From DAISKN01 sp963716925 (GTDB lineage Bacteria > Acidobacteriota > Vicinamibacteria > Marinacidobacterales > SMYC01), in assembly GCA_963716925.1 (NCBI GenBank), contig CAVQUX010000006.1, positions 372,001 to 436,000 on the forward strand: DNA of 64,000 nt, read 5' to 3'. The notes beneath the pieces are model-generated. The model ran no database searches and was not told the origin of the DNA. It saw only the letters and a list, made by a program, of their open reading frames with translations. This document shows positions 1 through 8,331 of the stretch, piece by piece. Made by a program: the position numbers and the translations under genes. Each line of letters starts with the position of its first letter. Within the stretch, counting starts at the first letter, position 1.

Positions 1-944
1 CTCTCGCTCTCGACCGCTCCCACCTCGTGAACGTCGCCGCGCGGGGGAAGGACCGGGAATCCTTCCTCCAGAACATGTTGACGAACGACGTCCGCTCCCT
101 CGCGGCGGGAGCCGGCGTCCCCGCGGCTTTTCTCAATAACAAGGGGAAGCTGGTCTCCGATCTCACCGTCTTCAAGAGCGACGACGTCTTTCTCCTCCAG
201 GTGGAGCGCGAGCGGGCCGAGCCCTTCCGCAAGGCGCTCGACCGGTACATCATCTCGGAGGACGTGGCCCTCGAGAGCCGCGCGGATGCGGAGGCCGCGC
301 TGTCGATCGAGGGACCGAAAGCGAGCGGGATCCTCGCGGAGCTCGCGGGGATCTCCGCGTCGATGCTGGACGAGCTCGCCCACCTTCACTTCTTGATCCT
401 CGACCTTGCGAAGGTGCCCGCGCGCGTCACCGCGCAGAGGCGCGAGCTCACGCCGCGCTTCGACGTGACCACGAGCCTCGATGGAGCGGGAGTCGTTCTC
501 GAGCGGGTACTGGAGCGCGGGGCCCTCCTCGGAGGCGAGAACGTCCGGGAGACGAGGCGCATCGAAGCCTCCCGCCCCCGCTTCGGAGTCGACATGGACG
601 AGTCTCACCTTCCGCTGGAAGCCGGCCTCGAGGAAGCCATCAGCTTCCAGAAAGGCTGCTACATCGGCCAGGAATACGTGGTTCGACTCGCTCACCGGGG
701 CCACGTGAATCGCAAGCTCTCGGGATTGAGGCTCACGGGAGGCGACGCACCCGCTCCGGGAAGCCCGGTCGTTCACGGCGCGGAGGAAGCGGGTGCGGTC
801 ACCAGTTCCGCGTTCTCCCCCGCGTTCGGCTGCGCGCTCGCGCTCGCCTACCTGAAGCGAGGATATCTGGATCCGGGAACGGAGGTCACCGTGGGCGGGG
901 CGACGGCGACCGTCTCGTCTCTACCCTTCGCCCGCTCCCGCTGA
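1..944 (+). CDS. ygfZ: YgfZ/CAF17-like folate-binding protein, 5' end cut by the window
   Basis: The family is related to the GcvT aminomethyltransferase, binds tetrahydrofolate and helps maintain or repair iron-sulfur enzymes in the cytoplasm. The signature KGCYIGQE is read at about 651-674, and the N-terminal part reads LDRS-V-G-DR-FLQ-TND as in other members. The reading frame is already open at base 3 and matches the family there, so the GTG at 27 is an internal codon and the true start lies upstream. The 3' end overlaps the convergent hydrolase gene by 24 bases. Family assignment is secure; the exact substrate of this subgroup is inferred. Confidence 0.9.
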   Translation, partial: LALDRSHLVNVAARGKDRESFLQNMLTNDVRSLAAGAGVPAAFLNNKGKLVSDLTVFKSDDVFLLQVERERAEPFRKALDRYIISEDVALESRADAEAALSIEGPKASGILAELAGISASMLDELAHLHFLILDLAKVPARVTAQRRELTPRFDVTTSLDGAGVVLERVLERGALLGGENVRETRRIEASRPRFGVDMDESHLPLEAGLEEAISFQKGCYIGQEYVVRLAHRGHVNRKLSGLRLTGGDAPAPGSPVVHGAEEAGAVTSSAFSPAFGCALALAYLKRGYLDPGTEVTVGGATATVSSLPFARSR

Positions 945-1706
945 ATCGAGCTTCCGGAGGAGAGCCTTCCAGGCGCTCCAATAGGCTTCGCCACCCGTGA
1001 CGAACACGTCCGTGTGCCCGGCACTCTCGACGGGAACGAAGGTCTTGGGCTCGCGGGCGGCGCGAAACAGGGCCTCGCCCTGCTCGAAAGGCACCACCGC
1101 ATCCCGGCGCCCGTGAAAGAGAAGAAGCGGGACGGCGACCTCCGGAATCTTCTTCCGGTTGTCGTATCGCGTACGTACCAGCGAGGTGAAAGGCGCGAGA
1201 AAGGGATAAGCCACCCGCGTCATGTCGGCGATGGATGCGAACGGAGCCTCGAGGACGAGAGCGGCCGCTGTCTCTCGAAGCGAGAGCTCGATCGCGACGG
1301 CCGCGCCCAGCGACTCGCCGAACAGGATCAATCGCCCCGACGCGATGCCCCGCTCCCCGACCAGATAACGATGCGCGGCGACTGCGTCCCGGTAGGTGCC
1401 TTCCTCGGACGGGCTTCCTTCGCTGCGTCCGAAGCCCCGATAGTCGAAGAGAAGAACGTCCACCTTCAGCTCGCGATGGAGGAGTAGAGCGCGATCCAGG
1501 CGTCCGGAGATGTTGCCCGCGTTGCCGTGACAGACGAGCACGGTATGAGCGGATCGCCGGCGCGAGAGCGCGGGAAGGAACCAGCCGTGGATCCGGGTCC
1601 CATCGGAGGCCTCGAGGAAGAGCTCGTCGTGCTCGAGGCCGAGAGAATCCGGCGTGAGCTCGATTTCCCGGGAGGGGAAGTAGATGAGTCTTTCTTCGAA
1701 CAACAA
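921..1706 (-). CDS. alpha/beta hydrolase (Bem46/ABHD13-like serine hydrolase)
   Basis: This 261-residue protein has the alpha/beta-hydrolase layout: an oxyanion-hole segment HGNAGN near residue 60, the nucleophile elbow GESLG near 130, the acidic residue in HGRRDAVVP near 200 and the catalytic histidine in GHTDVF near 230. A hydrophobic N-terminus of the kind MLFEERLIYFPSRE is typical of the Bem46 group, whose members are often membrane-associated esterases or thioesterases of unknown substrate. The gene stands alone on the minus strand, convergent with ygfZ. The specific reaction cannot be named. Confidence 0.85.
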   Translation of the reverse strand: MLFEERLIYFPSREIELTPDSLGLEHDELFLEASDGTRIHGWFLPALSRRRSAHTVLVCHGNAGNISGRLDRALLLHRELKVDVLLFDYRGFGRSEGSPSEEGTYRDAVAAHRYLVGERGIASGRLILFGESLGAAVAIELSLRETAAALVLEAPFASIADMTRVAYPFLAPFTSLVRTRYDNRKKIPEVAVPLLLFHGRRDAVVPFEQGEALFRAAREPKTFVPVESAGHTDVFVTGGEAYWSAWKALLRKLDSAGAGEG

Positions 1707-1893
1707 GGAGACCGCGTTCAGCGGCGTGGCCCGCCCTTTGGCTGCAGCAGATTTCCGATCGAAGGCGAAGGGCTCATTTCTTCAATCATGGTATCCGACG
1801 AAGGGCCTCGTCCGCTGCAACGCGCGGGCGAGCGAATCGAGCCGGGCAACCTCCTTATCCCTCATGTTGAACTCGTGATATGTTGTGGGGCTC

Positions 1894-1903
1894 GAGAGGA
1901 GGT
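1894..1903 (+). promoter_or_regulatory. Shine-Dalgarno sequence that decides the carD start
   Basis: The sequence GAGAGGAGGT lies 6 bases upstream of the TTG at 1910. It is inside the longer open frame that begins with ATG at 1880, which has no such site. The residues upstream of 1910 also look unlike any CarD N-terminus. Confidence 0.6.
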
Positions 1904-1909
1904 GCACGG

Positions 1910-2566
1910 TTGGGCGGAGACGAAGCCATCCTCGCGAGGCTTCCCAAGCCTGGCGAGCCCATTTTCTACCCCAAAGTGGGCCATTGCATCTTCCGCGGGG
2001 TCATCGAGGATCCAGCGGCCCCAGGCGCCAGGCTGGTCGAGTTGGAGGACACGGAGGAGGGGAGCCGTATCCTCGTTCCGCTCTCGCGCGTGCCCGAGCT
2101 GAACCTGAGGCCGGCGGGAATGGCCATGGAAGCCGTCCAGGAGGAGTTGTCGGCGGAGTTCGAGGGACCCATCCCGGAAGACGCCGACCGCCACCGGGTC
2201 ATCGAGGAGCTGATCGCCGAGGGCTCGCCCCGGAGCCTGGCCCGCGCCCTGAAGCGTCTGCATTTCCTTCGTCAGACCACGGGACTGGCCCGGGAAGAGG
2301 AGCAGACGCGAAAGAAGATCCGGAGCTGGCTCGCCGCCGAGGTCGCCATCGGAAAGGAGTGCACCCGGGCCGAGGCCCAGGCGTTCATGACGCGGGTGCT
2401 CCAGGACGCGATGTCCGCCCACAAGCTGAAGGAAAAGGAAGAGGCCAAGGAGCGACGCCGCGCTGCGAAAGAGCAGAAGAAGTCGGACGCGGCAGCGCCG
2501 GTGCCGGCAGGAAGACCCACGAGCCACGAAGGCCCCGAGGGCGAGGAGGACTCTCCCGTCTCCTAG
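1910..2566 (+). CDS. carD: CarD-type transcriptional regulator with a charged C-terminal tail
   Basis: CarD/CdnL proteins bind RNA polymerase beta through an N-terminal Tudor-like domain and stabilise open promoter complexes. The N-terminus (about residues 8-60) reads PGEPIFYPKVGHCIFRG and then a PLSRVPELNLRP segment, the RNA-polymerase-interacting domain pattern. A helical middle (about 75-155) matches the CarD C-terminal helical domain. The last 50 residues are rich in Lys, Glu and Ala and look disordered. The start is placed at TTG 1910 because of the upstream Shine-Dalgarno site; the longest frame would add ten residues. The protein is longer than minimal CdnL, about 165 residues, because of the tail. 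Confidence 0.8.
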   Translation: MGGDEAILARLPKPGEPIFYPKVGHCIFRGVIEDPAAPGARLVELEDTEEGSRILVPLSRVPELNLRPAGMAMEAVQEELSAEFEGPIPEDADRHRVIEELIAEGSPRSLARALKRLHFLRQTTGLAREEEQTRKKIRSWLAAEVAIGKECTRAEAQAFMTRVLQDAMSAHKLKEKEEAKERRRAAKEQKKSDAAAPVPAGRPTSHEGPEGEEDSPVS

Positions 2567-2590
2567 ATCGCGCTCAACCGATATTCACCG

Positions 2591-4303
2591 ATGGCACGAA
2601 CTCCAGAGCTCTACGTGAAGCCGCTCCACGGAGAGCCCTATCGCTTCGCGCTCGAAAAGGACGTCATCACCATCGGCCGGTCGAAGAAGAACGACCTGGT
2701 GCTCGCCGACCAGTGGCTATCCCGCATCCACGCGGAGATCCGGCGGGAGAACGCCCGGCACTTCATCCGCGATCTCGACAGCCGGAACGGGACCTACGTG
2801 AACGGGCTGCGGCTCTCGCAGCGCGTACCACTCCAGAACGGCGACGTGGTCACCCTCGGAGATCAGCAGATTCGTTTCGTCCACGACGCCTCGGGAAGCG
2901 TGGTGCTCACGGAAACCCCGGTCGACGTCGAGGGAACGCTCGTGGTCTCGACCGAGGCGCTCCTACAGGCCGCCCAGGCGAAGGAAGACACCTGGGACAA
3001 CCTCGCGGGAGGCCGCGGAGACCGGCAGGCGGCGCATTCGCTCGCCGACGACTCCGCGCGGATCCTGAAGCAGAACCAGATCCTGAGCGCCCTCAGTCAG
3101 GCGAGCATGGCGCTCATCTCCAACCGCCCGGTCAACGAGCTCCTGGACTTCATCCTCGAGCTCGCGTTCAAGGTCATCCGCGCGGAGCGGGGCGTCCTGA
3201 TGCTCACCACCGAGGACAACGGGCTCTCGGTCGAGGCGGTGAGGAGCGCCGACGGGAAGAACACCACGGAGGAGATCGCCTTCAGCCGCTCGATCGCCGA
3301 CAAAGTGGTCAGGGAGAAAGTATCGATCCTCACCAAGAACGCCCTCGCCGATCCGCGCTTCGACCGGCAGCAGTCGATCATCTCCCTCGGGATCCGCTCG
3401 GCGATGTGCGTTCCGTTGTGGCACGACGACGCCGTCACCGGGCTCATCTACGTCGACAGCCTGAGCCGGGAGAACTCGTTCAACCAGGACGACCTCACGC
3501 TCCTGAGCTCGCTCGCGAACGTCGCCGCGGTCAAGCTCGAGAACGCCAAGCTTCTCGAGGAGATGATCGAGAAGAAGAGGATGGAGCGCGAGCTCGAGCT
3601 CGCGGGCGAGATCCAGCAGAACCTCCTTCCGAGCCAGGCTCCGCGGTATCCCGGCTGGGACCTGGTGGGCACCAACACCCCCTGCTACACCATCGGGGGC
3701 GATTACTACGACTTCATCGAGCGGCCCCGGGGCCTCGCGGTGACGCTGGGCGACGTGTCGGGAAAGGGAGCGAGCGCGGCGCTGATGATGATGGTGCTCC
3801 GGGCGATGGTGCACTTCGCATGCCAGCGCGAGTCCGAAGTGCTCAGGATCCTCTCGGAAACCAACGGGGTCATGTACCACAATTCGCCCGCCCAGTTCTT
3901 CGTGACCTTCTTCTTCGGGGATCTCGAGACGGGGTCGGGCAGGATGCGGTACGTCAACGCCGGACATATCCCTCCCATCCTCTACCGGGCGAAGAGCCTG
4001 TCCATCGAACGGCTGGCGGCGGGCGGAACCGTGCTCGGACTCTTCGCGGAAACACCGTTCGAGGCGGGCGAGGTGCAGTTCGAGCCCGGGGACATCCTCC
4101 TGGTCTTCACCGACGGCCTGAGCGAAGCCTGGGGCCAGGACGAGCAGGAGTTCGGCGAGGATCGCATGGAAGCCCTCGTCCGCGACAACGCGTCCCTCTC
4201 GGCGAGGGAGCTGGAGCGGACGATCCAGAACGAAGTGGAGGTCTTCACCGGCGGCGCGCGTGCGACGGACGATCGAACGCTCATCGTCGTGAAGCGGACC
4301 TGA
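2591..4303 (+). CDS. FHA-GAF-PP2C (RsbU/SpoIIE-type) serine phosphatase
   Basis: A 570-residue signalling protein with three domains. An FHA domain (about 1-100) carries the phosphothreonine-binding pattern GRS-N-L-LSRIHAEI-DLDSRNGTYVNG. A GAF domain (about 165-320) precedes a short coiled linker. The C-terminal PP2C-type phosphatase (about 335-570) shows GGDYYDF, GDVSGKG and the metal-binding FTDG segment. Such enzymes dephosphorylate anti-anti-sigma factors in partner-switching pathways, while the FHA domain docks phosphorylated partners such as Ser/Thr kinase substrates. It lies 24 bases after carD on the same strand, so co-transcription is likely. Its target is not encoded nearby. Confidence 0.9.
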   Translation: MARTPELYVKPLHGEPYRFALEKDVITIGRSKKNDLVLADQWLSRIHAEIRRENARHFIRDLDSRNGTYVNGLRLSQRVPLQNGDVVTLGDQQIRFVHDASGSVVLTETPVDVEGTLVVSTEALLQAAQAKEDTWDNLAGGRGDRQAAHSLADDSARILKQNQILSALSQASMALISNRPVNELLDFILELAFKVIRAERGVLMLTTEDNGLSVEAVRSADGKNTTEEIAFSRSIADKVVREKVSILTKNALADPRFDRQQSIISLGIRSAMCVPLWHDDAVTGLIYVDSLSRENSFNQDDLTLLSSLANVAAVKLENAKLLEEMIEKKRMERELELAGEIQQNLLPSQAPRYPGWDLVGTNTPCYTIGGDYYDFIERPRGLAVTLGDVSGKGASAALMMMVLRAMVHFACQRESEVLRILSETNGVMYHNSPAQFFVTFFFGDLETGSGRMRYVNAGHIPPILYRAKSLSIERLAAGGTVLGLFAETPFEAGEVQFEPGDILLVFTDGLSEAWGQDEQEFGEDRMEALVRDNASLSARELERTIQNEVEVFTGGARATDDRTLIVVKRT

Positions 4304-4313
4304 TCCCGGAGCG

Positions 4314-4343
4314 TTGACGCCCTCCCGCCCTTCGTGCTACTTT
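4314..4343 (+). promoter_or_regulatory. possible sigma-70-type promoter of hsp20-lon
   Basis: TTGACG at 4314-4319 and TACTTT at 4338-4343 are separated by 18 bases and lie just before the hsp20 start at 4358. This is a pattern match only. A start point near 4350 would leave a very short leader. Confidence 0.35.
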
Positions 4344-4357
4344 CGCTGATATCTTCA

Positions 4358-4837
4358 ATGGTGCAGCGCCGCGGAGCTCTCCCGGAAGTTTCGAGTCTCT
4401 CGAGCCTCCAGAGAGAGTTCAGCAAGATATTCGATCAGCTGACGCAGCTCGATACCAGCGACGCCGGAGGCATCGGTCTCGGCGAATGGTTTCCGCGGGT
4501 GGACGTGCTCGAGACCGCCAAAGACGTCGTGGTCAAGGTGGAAGCGCCGGGGCTCGCGAAGAACGAGATCGCGGTGGCGTTTCAGGGGCCGAAACTGATC
4601 CTCTCGGGTGAGAAGAAGCAGGCGAAGGTGGACCGCTCGGTTCGAGGCTACCTTTGTCTCGAGCGGAGCTTCGGCAAGTTCTCCCGGTCGCTCTACATCG
4701 ACCGCGCGGTGGATCTGACCAAGGCGAAAGCCGAGCTCGAGGCCGGAGTGCTGACGGTGACCATTCCCAAGCTCAAGGACCGTCGTGGAAGCGAATTTCG
4801 TCTGGAAGTCGAAGAGATAGAATCCAGGGTCAAGTAG
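4358..4837 (+). CDS. hsp20: Hsp20/alpha-crystallin small heat-shock protein
   Basis: Small heat-shock proteins are ATP-independent holdases that keep unfolding proteins soluble. The alpha-crystallin domain spans roughly residues 45-145, with PRVDVLETAKDVVVKVEAPG at its start and the conserved AELEAGVLTVTIPK near its end. The ATG at 4358 is preferred over the upstream GTG at 4334, which would add eight non-conserved residues. The gene ends six bases before lon, so chaperone and protease are probably one heat-stress transcription unit. Confidence 0.9.
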   Translation: MVQRRGALPEVSSLSSLQREFSKIFDQLTQLDTSDAGGIGLGEWFPRVDVLETAKDVVVKVEAPGLAKNEIAVAFQGPKLILSGEKKQAKVDRSVRGYLCLERSFGKFSRSLYIDRAVDLTKAKAELEAGVLTVTIPKLKDRRGSEFRLEVEEIESRVK

Positions 4838-4843
4838 ATCGCG

Positions 4844-7276
4844 ATGGAGCTCGAGACGAAAGAGACCCAGGAGCCGCCGCAGATACCGGAGTATCTGCCC
4901 GTCCTGCCGCTCCGGGACATCGTGATCTTCCCCTTCATGATCGTCCCCCTCTACGTGAGCCGCGATCGCTCGGTGAAGGCGGTGGACTCGGCGCTCTCCG
5001 AGAATCGCATGATCTGCCTCGTGGCCCAGAAGGACCAGGAGCGCGAGAACCCGTCGGTCGAGGATCTCCATCGAATGGGAACGGTCGCGGTGATCATGCG
5101 GATGCTCAAGCTCCCCGACGGCCGCATTCGCGTTCTCGTCCAGGGAATGAACCGCGCCCAGGTCGACGGCTTTCCCCAGTCCGACCCGTTCTTTCTCGCC
5201 GGCCTGACCCCGGTCCAGGAGGAAACCTGGGACGAGGAGTCGCTCGAGCTCCAGGCGCTGCGGAGAAACGTCAAGGAAGCGCTCGAGAAATCGGTGAACC
5301 TCGGAAAGTCGATCTCTCCCGAGGTGATGGTCATCGCCGCGAACCTCGAGGACCCGGGACGGCTCGCCGATCTCGCGGTCTCGAACCTCGACCTGAAGGT
5401 GACGGAGGCCCAGGAGATTCTCGAGACCATCGACCCCATCGAGCGGCTGAAGAAGGTCCACGAGCTCATCGCCAAGGAGCTCGAGGTCCTGACGATGCAG
5501 CAGCAGATCAGCTCCCAGGCGCGGGGCGAGATGGATCGCTCGCAGAGGGAGTTCTTCCTGCGCCAGCAGCTCAAGGCCATCCAATCGGAGCTCGGCGAGG
5601 GAAACGAGCTCGCGGAGGAAGTCCGGCAGTTCCGCGCGAAAGCCCACAAGGCGCGGATGCCGAAGGATGTGCTCAAGGAAGTCCACCGCCAGATCGCGAA
5701 GCTCGAGAGGATGCACCCCGACGCCGCCGAGACCGCGACTCTCCGGAACTACCTGGAGTGCATGGTCAACCTTCCCTGGAACCGCTTCAGCCGGGACAAC
5801 CTCGACCTGTCGCAGGCCCGGGTGATCCTCGACGAGGACCACTACGGCCTCGAGCGCATCAAGGAGCGGATTCTCGAGTACCTCGCGGTGCGCAAGCTCA
5901 AGAAGAAGATGCGCGGGCCGATCCTCTGCTTCGTCGGTCCTCCGGGAGTCGGAAAGACCTCGCTCGGACGCTCCATCGCCCGCGCCGTCGGCCGGAAGTT
6001 CCACCGCATTTCTCTCGGAGGCGTCCGCGACGAAGCGGAGATCCGGGGACACCGACGGACGTACGTGGGGTCGATGCCGGGCCGGGTCATCCAGGGAATC
6101 CAGCAGGCGGGAACGTCGAACCCGGTGTTCATGCTCGACGAGGTGGACAAGCTCGGCTCCGACTACCGCGGCGATCCGAGCTCGGCGCTCCTCGAGGTCC
6201 TGGACCCCGAGCAGAACTATTCGTTCCGCGACAATTACCTCGGAGTTCCCTTCGATCTCTCGAACGTGCTCTTCATCGCGACCGCCAATCAGCTCGACCC
6301 CATCCAGCCGGCGTTTCTCGATCGGATGGAGGTCATCGAGCTCGGAGGGTATACCGAAGAGGAAAAAGTCCAGATCGCGAAGCGCCACCTGGTCCCGAAG
6401 CAGGTCGCCGAGAACGGCCTCGACGGCAACCGAATCGCTTTCAGCGACGAGGCTCTCAAGGGAATCATCGGCAGCTACACGCGCGAGGCCGGTCTCCGGA
6501 GCTTCGAGCGGCAGATCTCGAGGATCTGCCGGAAGGTGGCGAAGCGCGTGGCCGACGGGCGCGAGAACCTGACGCGGATCACCGCGTCGAACCTCTCGCA
6601 GTTCCTGGGCGCGCCGAAGTACCTGGGGGAGGACGCGCTCCAGAAGGATCAAGTCGGAGTCGCGACGGGCCTCGCCTGGACTCCAACCGGCGGCGACGTC
6701 CTCTTCGTGGAAGCGACGGTGATGAAGGGGAAGGGCGAGCTCATCCTCACGGGCACCCTCGGGGACGTCATGCAGGAGTCGGCGCGGGCGGCGCTCTCCT
6801 ACGCCCGCTCCCGCGCGGCCCAGTTCCATATCGACGAATCGCTCTTCGCGACCCGCGACATCCACGTGCACATCCCCGAAGGCGCCATCCCCAAGGACGG
6901 ACCTTCGGCGGGCGTCACCATGGCTCTCGCGATGATCTCCGCCCTCACCGACACCCCGGTGCGGCACGACGTGGCCCTCACCGGCGAGATCACGCTTCGA
7001 GGCAACGTGCTTCCCGTCGGCGGGATCAAGGAGAAGATTCTCGCCGCAAGGCGGGCGAAGCTGAGGACGGTCGTCGTGCCCAAGCTCAACGACAAGGATC
7101 TCGACGACCTGCCTTCCTACGTGCGCCGGGATCTCGACTTCCGCCTGGTGGAATACGTGGACGAGGCCCTCAAGGCTTCGCTCGTCGACGACGGAAAGGT
7201 CCTCAGTCTTCGGACCCCCGACGGGCGGCTCAAACCCCGTCCGAGCTCCCGCAGCCCGAGGACGGCCCTTAAGTGA
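4844..7276 (+). CDS. lon: ATP-dependent protease Lon
   Basis: Lon is a cytoplasmic AAA+ serine protease that degrades misfolded and short-lived regulatory proteins. The 810 residues match the family length. The N-terminal LON substrate-binding domain begins with LPVLPLRDIVIFP near residue 20. The AAA+ Walker A motif GPPGVGKTS is near residue 365 and Walker B FMLDEVDK near 430. The protease domain carries PKDGPSAGVT with the catalytic Ser near 687 and GGIKEK with the catalytic Lys near 730. The 3' end overlaps the ymdB start by four bases. Confidence 0.97.
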   Translation: MELETKETQEPPQIPEYLPVLPLRDIVIFPFMIVPLYVSRDRSVKAVDSALSENRMICLVAQKDQERENPSVEDLHRMGTVAVIMRMLKLPDGRIRVLVQGMNRAQVDGFPQSDPFFLAGLTPVQEETWDEESLELQALRRNVKEALEKSVNLGKSISPEVMVIAANLEDPGRLADLAVSNLDLKVTEAQEILETIDPIERLKKVHELIAKELEVLTMQQQISSQARGEMDRSQREFFLRQQLKAIQSELGEGNELAEEVRQFRAKAHKARMPKDVLKEVHRQIAKLERMHPDAAETATLRNYLECMVNLPWNRFSRDNLDLSQARVILDEDHYGLERIKERILEYLAVRKLKKKMRGPILCFVGPPGVGKTSLGRSIARAVGRKFHRISLGGVRDEAEIRGHRRTYVGSMPGRVIQGIQQAGTSNPVFMLDEVDKLGSDYRGDPSSALLEVLDPEQNYSFRDNYLGVPFDLSNVLFIATANQLDPIQPAFLDRMEVIELGGYTEEEKVQIAKRHLVPKQVAENGLDGNRIAFSDEALKGIIGSYTREAGLRSFERQISRICRKVAKRVADGRENLTRITASNLSQFLGAPKYLGEDALQKDQVGVATGLAWTPTGGDVLFVEATVMKGKGELILTGTLGDVMQESARAALSYARSRAAQFHIDESLFATRDIHVHIPEGAIPKDGPSAGVTMALAMISALTDTPVRHDVALTGEITLRGNVLPVGGIKEKILAARRAKLRTVVVPKLNDKDLDDLPSYVRRDLDFRLVEYVDEALKASLVDDGKVLSLRTPDGRLKPRPSSRSPRTALK

Positions 7277-8331
7277 GGGTCCTCGCCGCCGGCGACGTCG
7301 TAGGGAAAGCCGGGCGGAACATCCTCAAGGCGGGCCTGGCCAAACTCAAGTCTCAGGAAGACTTCGACCTCGTGGTGGTCAACGTGGAGAACGCTGCCGC
7401 CGGTTTCGGGGTCACTCCCGACATCGCCGACCAGCTCTTCGATCTCGGAATCGACGTCCTCACCACCGGAAACCACATCTGGGACAAGCGGGAGATTCTC
7501 GAGCACCTCGAGCGCGAGCCCCGCCTGCTGCGTCCGATCAACTACCCCGCGGCCTGCCCCGGCGTCGGCACCTGCCTCACCACCACCGCCTCCGGGATCG
7601 TAACCGCGGTGGTGAACGTGCAGGGCCGGGTGTTCATGCCGCTCATCGACTGCCCGTTCCAGGCCATCGATCGGGAGCTCCAGCACCTGAAGGGCAAGGC
7701 CGAGGTCATCGTGGTGGACGTCCATGCCGACGCGACCTCCGAGAAGATGGCGATGGCCTCCTATCTCGACGGTCGGGTGGCGCTGGTGTTCGGAACGCAC
7801 ACCCACGTGCCGACGGCGGACGAGCGCATCCTCCCCAAGGGCACCGCCTACATCACCGACCTCGGGATGTGCGGCGCTTACGACTCCGTCATCGGGATCG
7901 AGGCCTCGACCTCGCTCCCCCGGTTCCTGACGGCGATGCCGACGAAGTTCGAGACGGCCAAGGGCGACCCATGGATGTGCGGCATCGTCGCCGACGTCGA
8001 CGAGCGGACGGGCCGCGCCCGCAGCATCACGCGGTTCAAGATCACCGAAGCCGACGTACGTGAGAATCCGGAACGGAAATTCGAACGCAAAGGCGCAAGG
8101 CGCGAAGCTCGGGAAATAAGCGAGTCCTCTTTGCGTCTTTGCGTCTTTGCGCCTTTGCGTTTTTTCCCCTCTTCCCTGCCTCAACCGAACGCCGTCGCCA
8201 AGTTTGGCTCGCGCACCCGGAACGGAAATCCAACGCAAAGACGCAAAGGCGCAAAGGCGCAAAGAAATTCCCCTTTCTTCTTTGCGCCTTTGCGTCTTTG
8301 CGCCTTTGCGTTTCTCTCCCCTACCCCGTGA
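7273..8331 (+). CDS. ymdB: YmdB-family metallophosphoesterase with a repeat-derived C-terminal extension
   Basis: The family (TIGR00282-like) hydrolyses 2',3'-cyclic nucleotide monophosphates and influences RNA turnover and biofilm decisions in Bacillus. The metal-binding motifs GDVVGKAGR, VNVENAA, TTGNHIWD, DVHADATSEK and FGTHTHVPTAD are all present in the first 190 residues. The normal family end falls near residue 262, about base 8060. The remaining 90 residues are encoded by two copies of a GCAAAGGC-type palindromic repeat and read as Lys/Arg/Ala/Gln- and Leu/Cys/Phe-rich segments. They are almost certainly not a functional domain. The GTG at 4 bases before the lon stop gives translational coupling. 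Confidence 0.9.
   Translation: MRVLAAGDVVGKAGRNILKAGLAKLKSQEDFDLVVVNVENAAAGFGVTPDIADQLFDLGIDVLTTGNHIWDKREILEHLEREPRLLRPINYPAACPGVGTCLTTTASGIVTAVVNVQGRVFMPLIDCPFQAIDRELQHLKGKAEVIVVDVHADATSEKMAMASYLDGRVALVFGTHTHVPTADERILPKGTAYITDLGMCGAYDSVIGIEASTSLPRFLTAMPTKFETAKGDPWMCGIVADVDERTGRARSITRFKITEADVRENPERKFERKGARREAREISESSLRLCVFAPLRFFPSSLPQPNAVAKFGSRTRNGNPTQRRKGAKAQRNSPFFFAPLRLCAFAFLSPTP
8068..8172 (+). repeat. interspersed palindromic GCAAAG repeat, copy 1
   Basis: Copy 1 begins with CCGGAACGGAAATTCGAACG, runs into GCAAAGGC-type octamers, and after a short spacer returns with the inverted arm CTTTGCGTCTTTGCG. The two arms can fold into one long hairpin. It sits inside the 3' end of ymdB. Confidence 0.8.
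8217..8322 (+). repeat. interspersed palindromic GCAAAG repeat, copy 2
   Basis: Copy 2 starts with CCGGAACGGAAATCCAACGC and has four tandem GCAAAGRC octamers followed by the inverted arm CTTTGCGCCTTTGCGTC. It lies 45 bases after copy 1 and ends six bases before the GTG proposed to start xseA. A degenerate third copy is found at about 51811-51897. Confidence 0.8.

Noticed and set aside
1885..4317. 810-codon plus-strand open frame across the carD and phosphatase genes
   Set aside because: Arg/Gly/Pro-rich translation without motifs, overlapping two well-supported genes in another frame. It is a high-GC shadow.
4355..6967. 870-codon minus-strand frame opposite hsp20 and lon
   Set aside because: Its His/Arg/Asp/Leu-rich composition is typical of the antisense of a GC-rich gene. 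Lon on the other strand is certain.
8068..8322. CRISPR array
   Set aside because: The GCAAAG units are contiguous octamers in two inverted arms, without unique spacers, and no cas gene is present.
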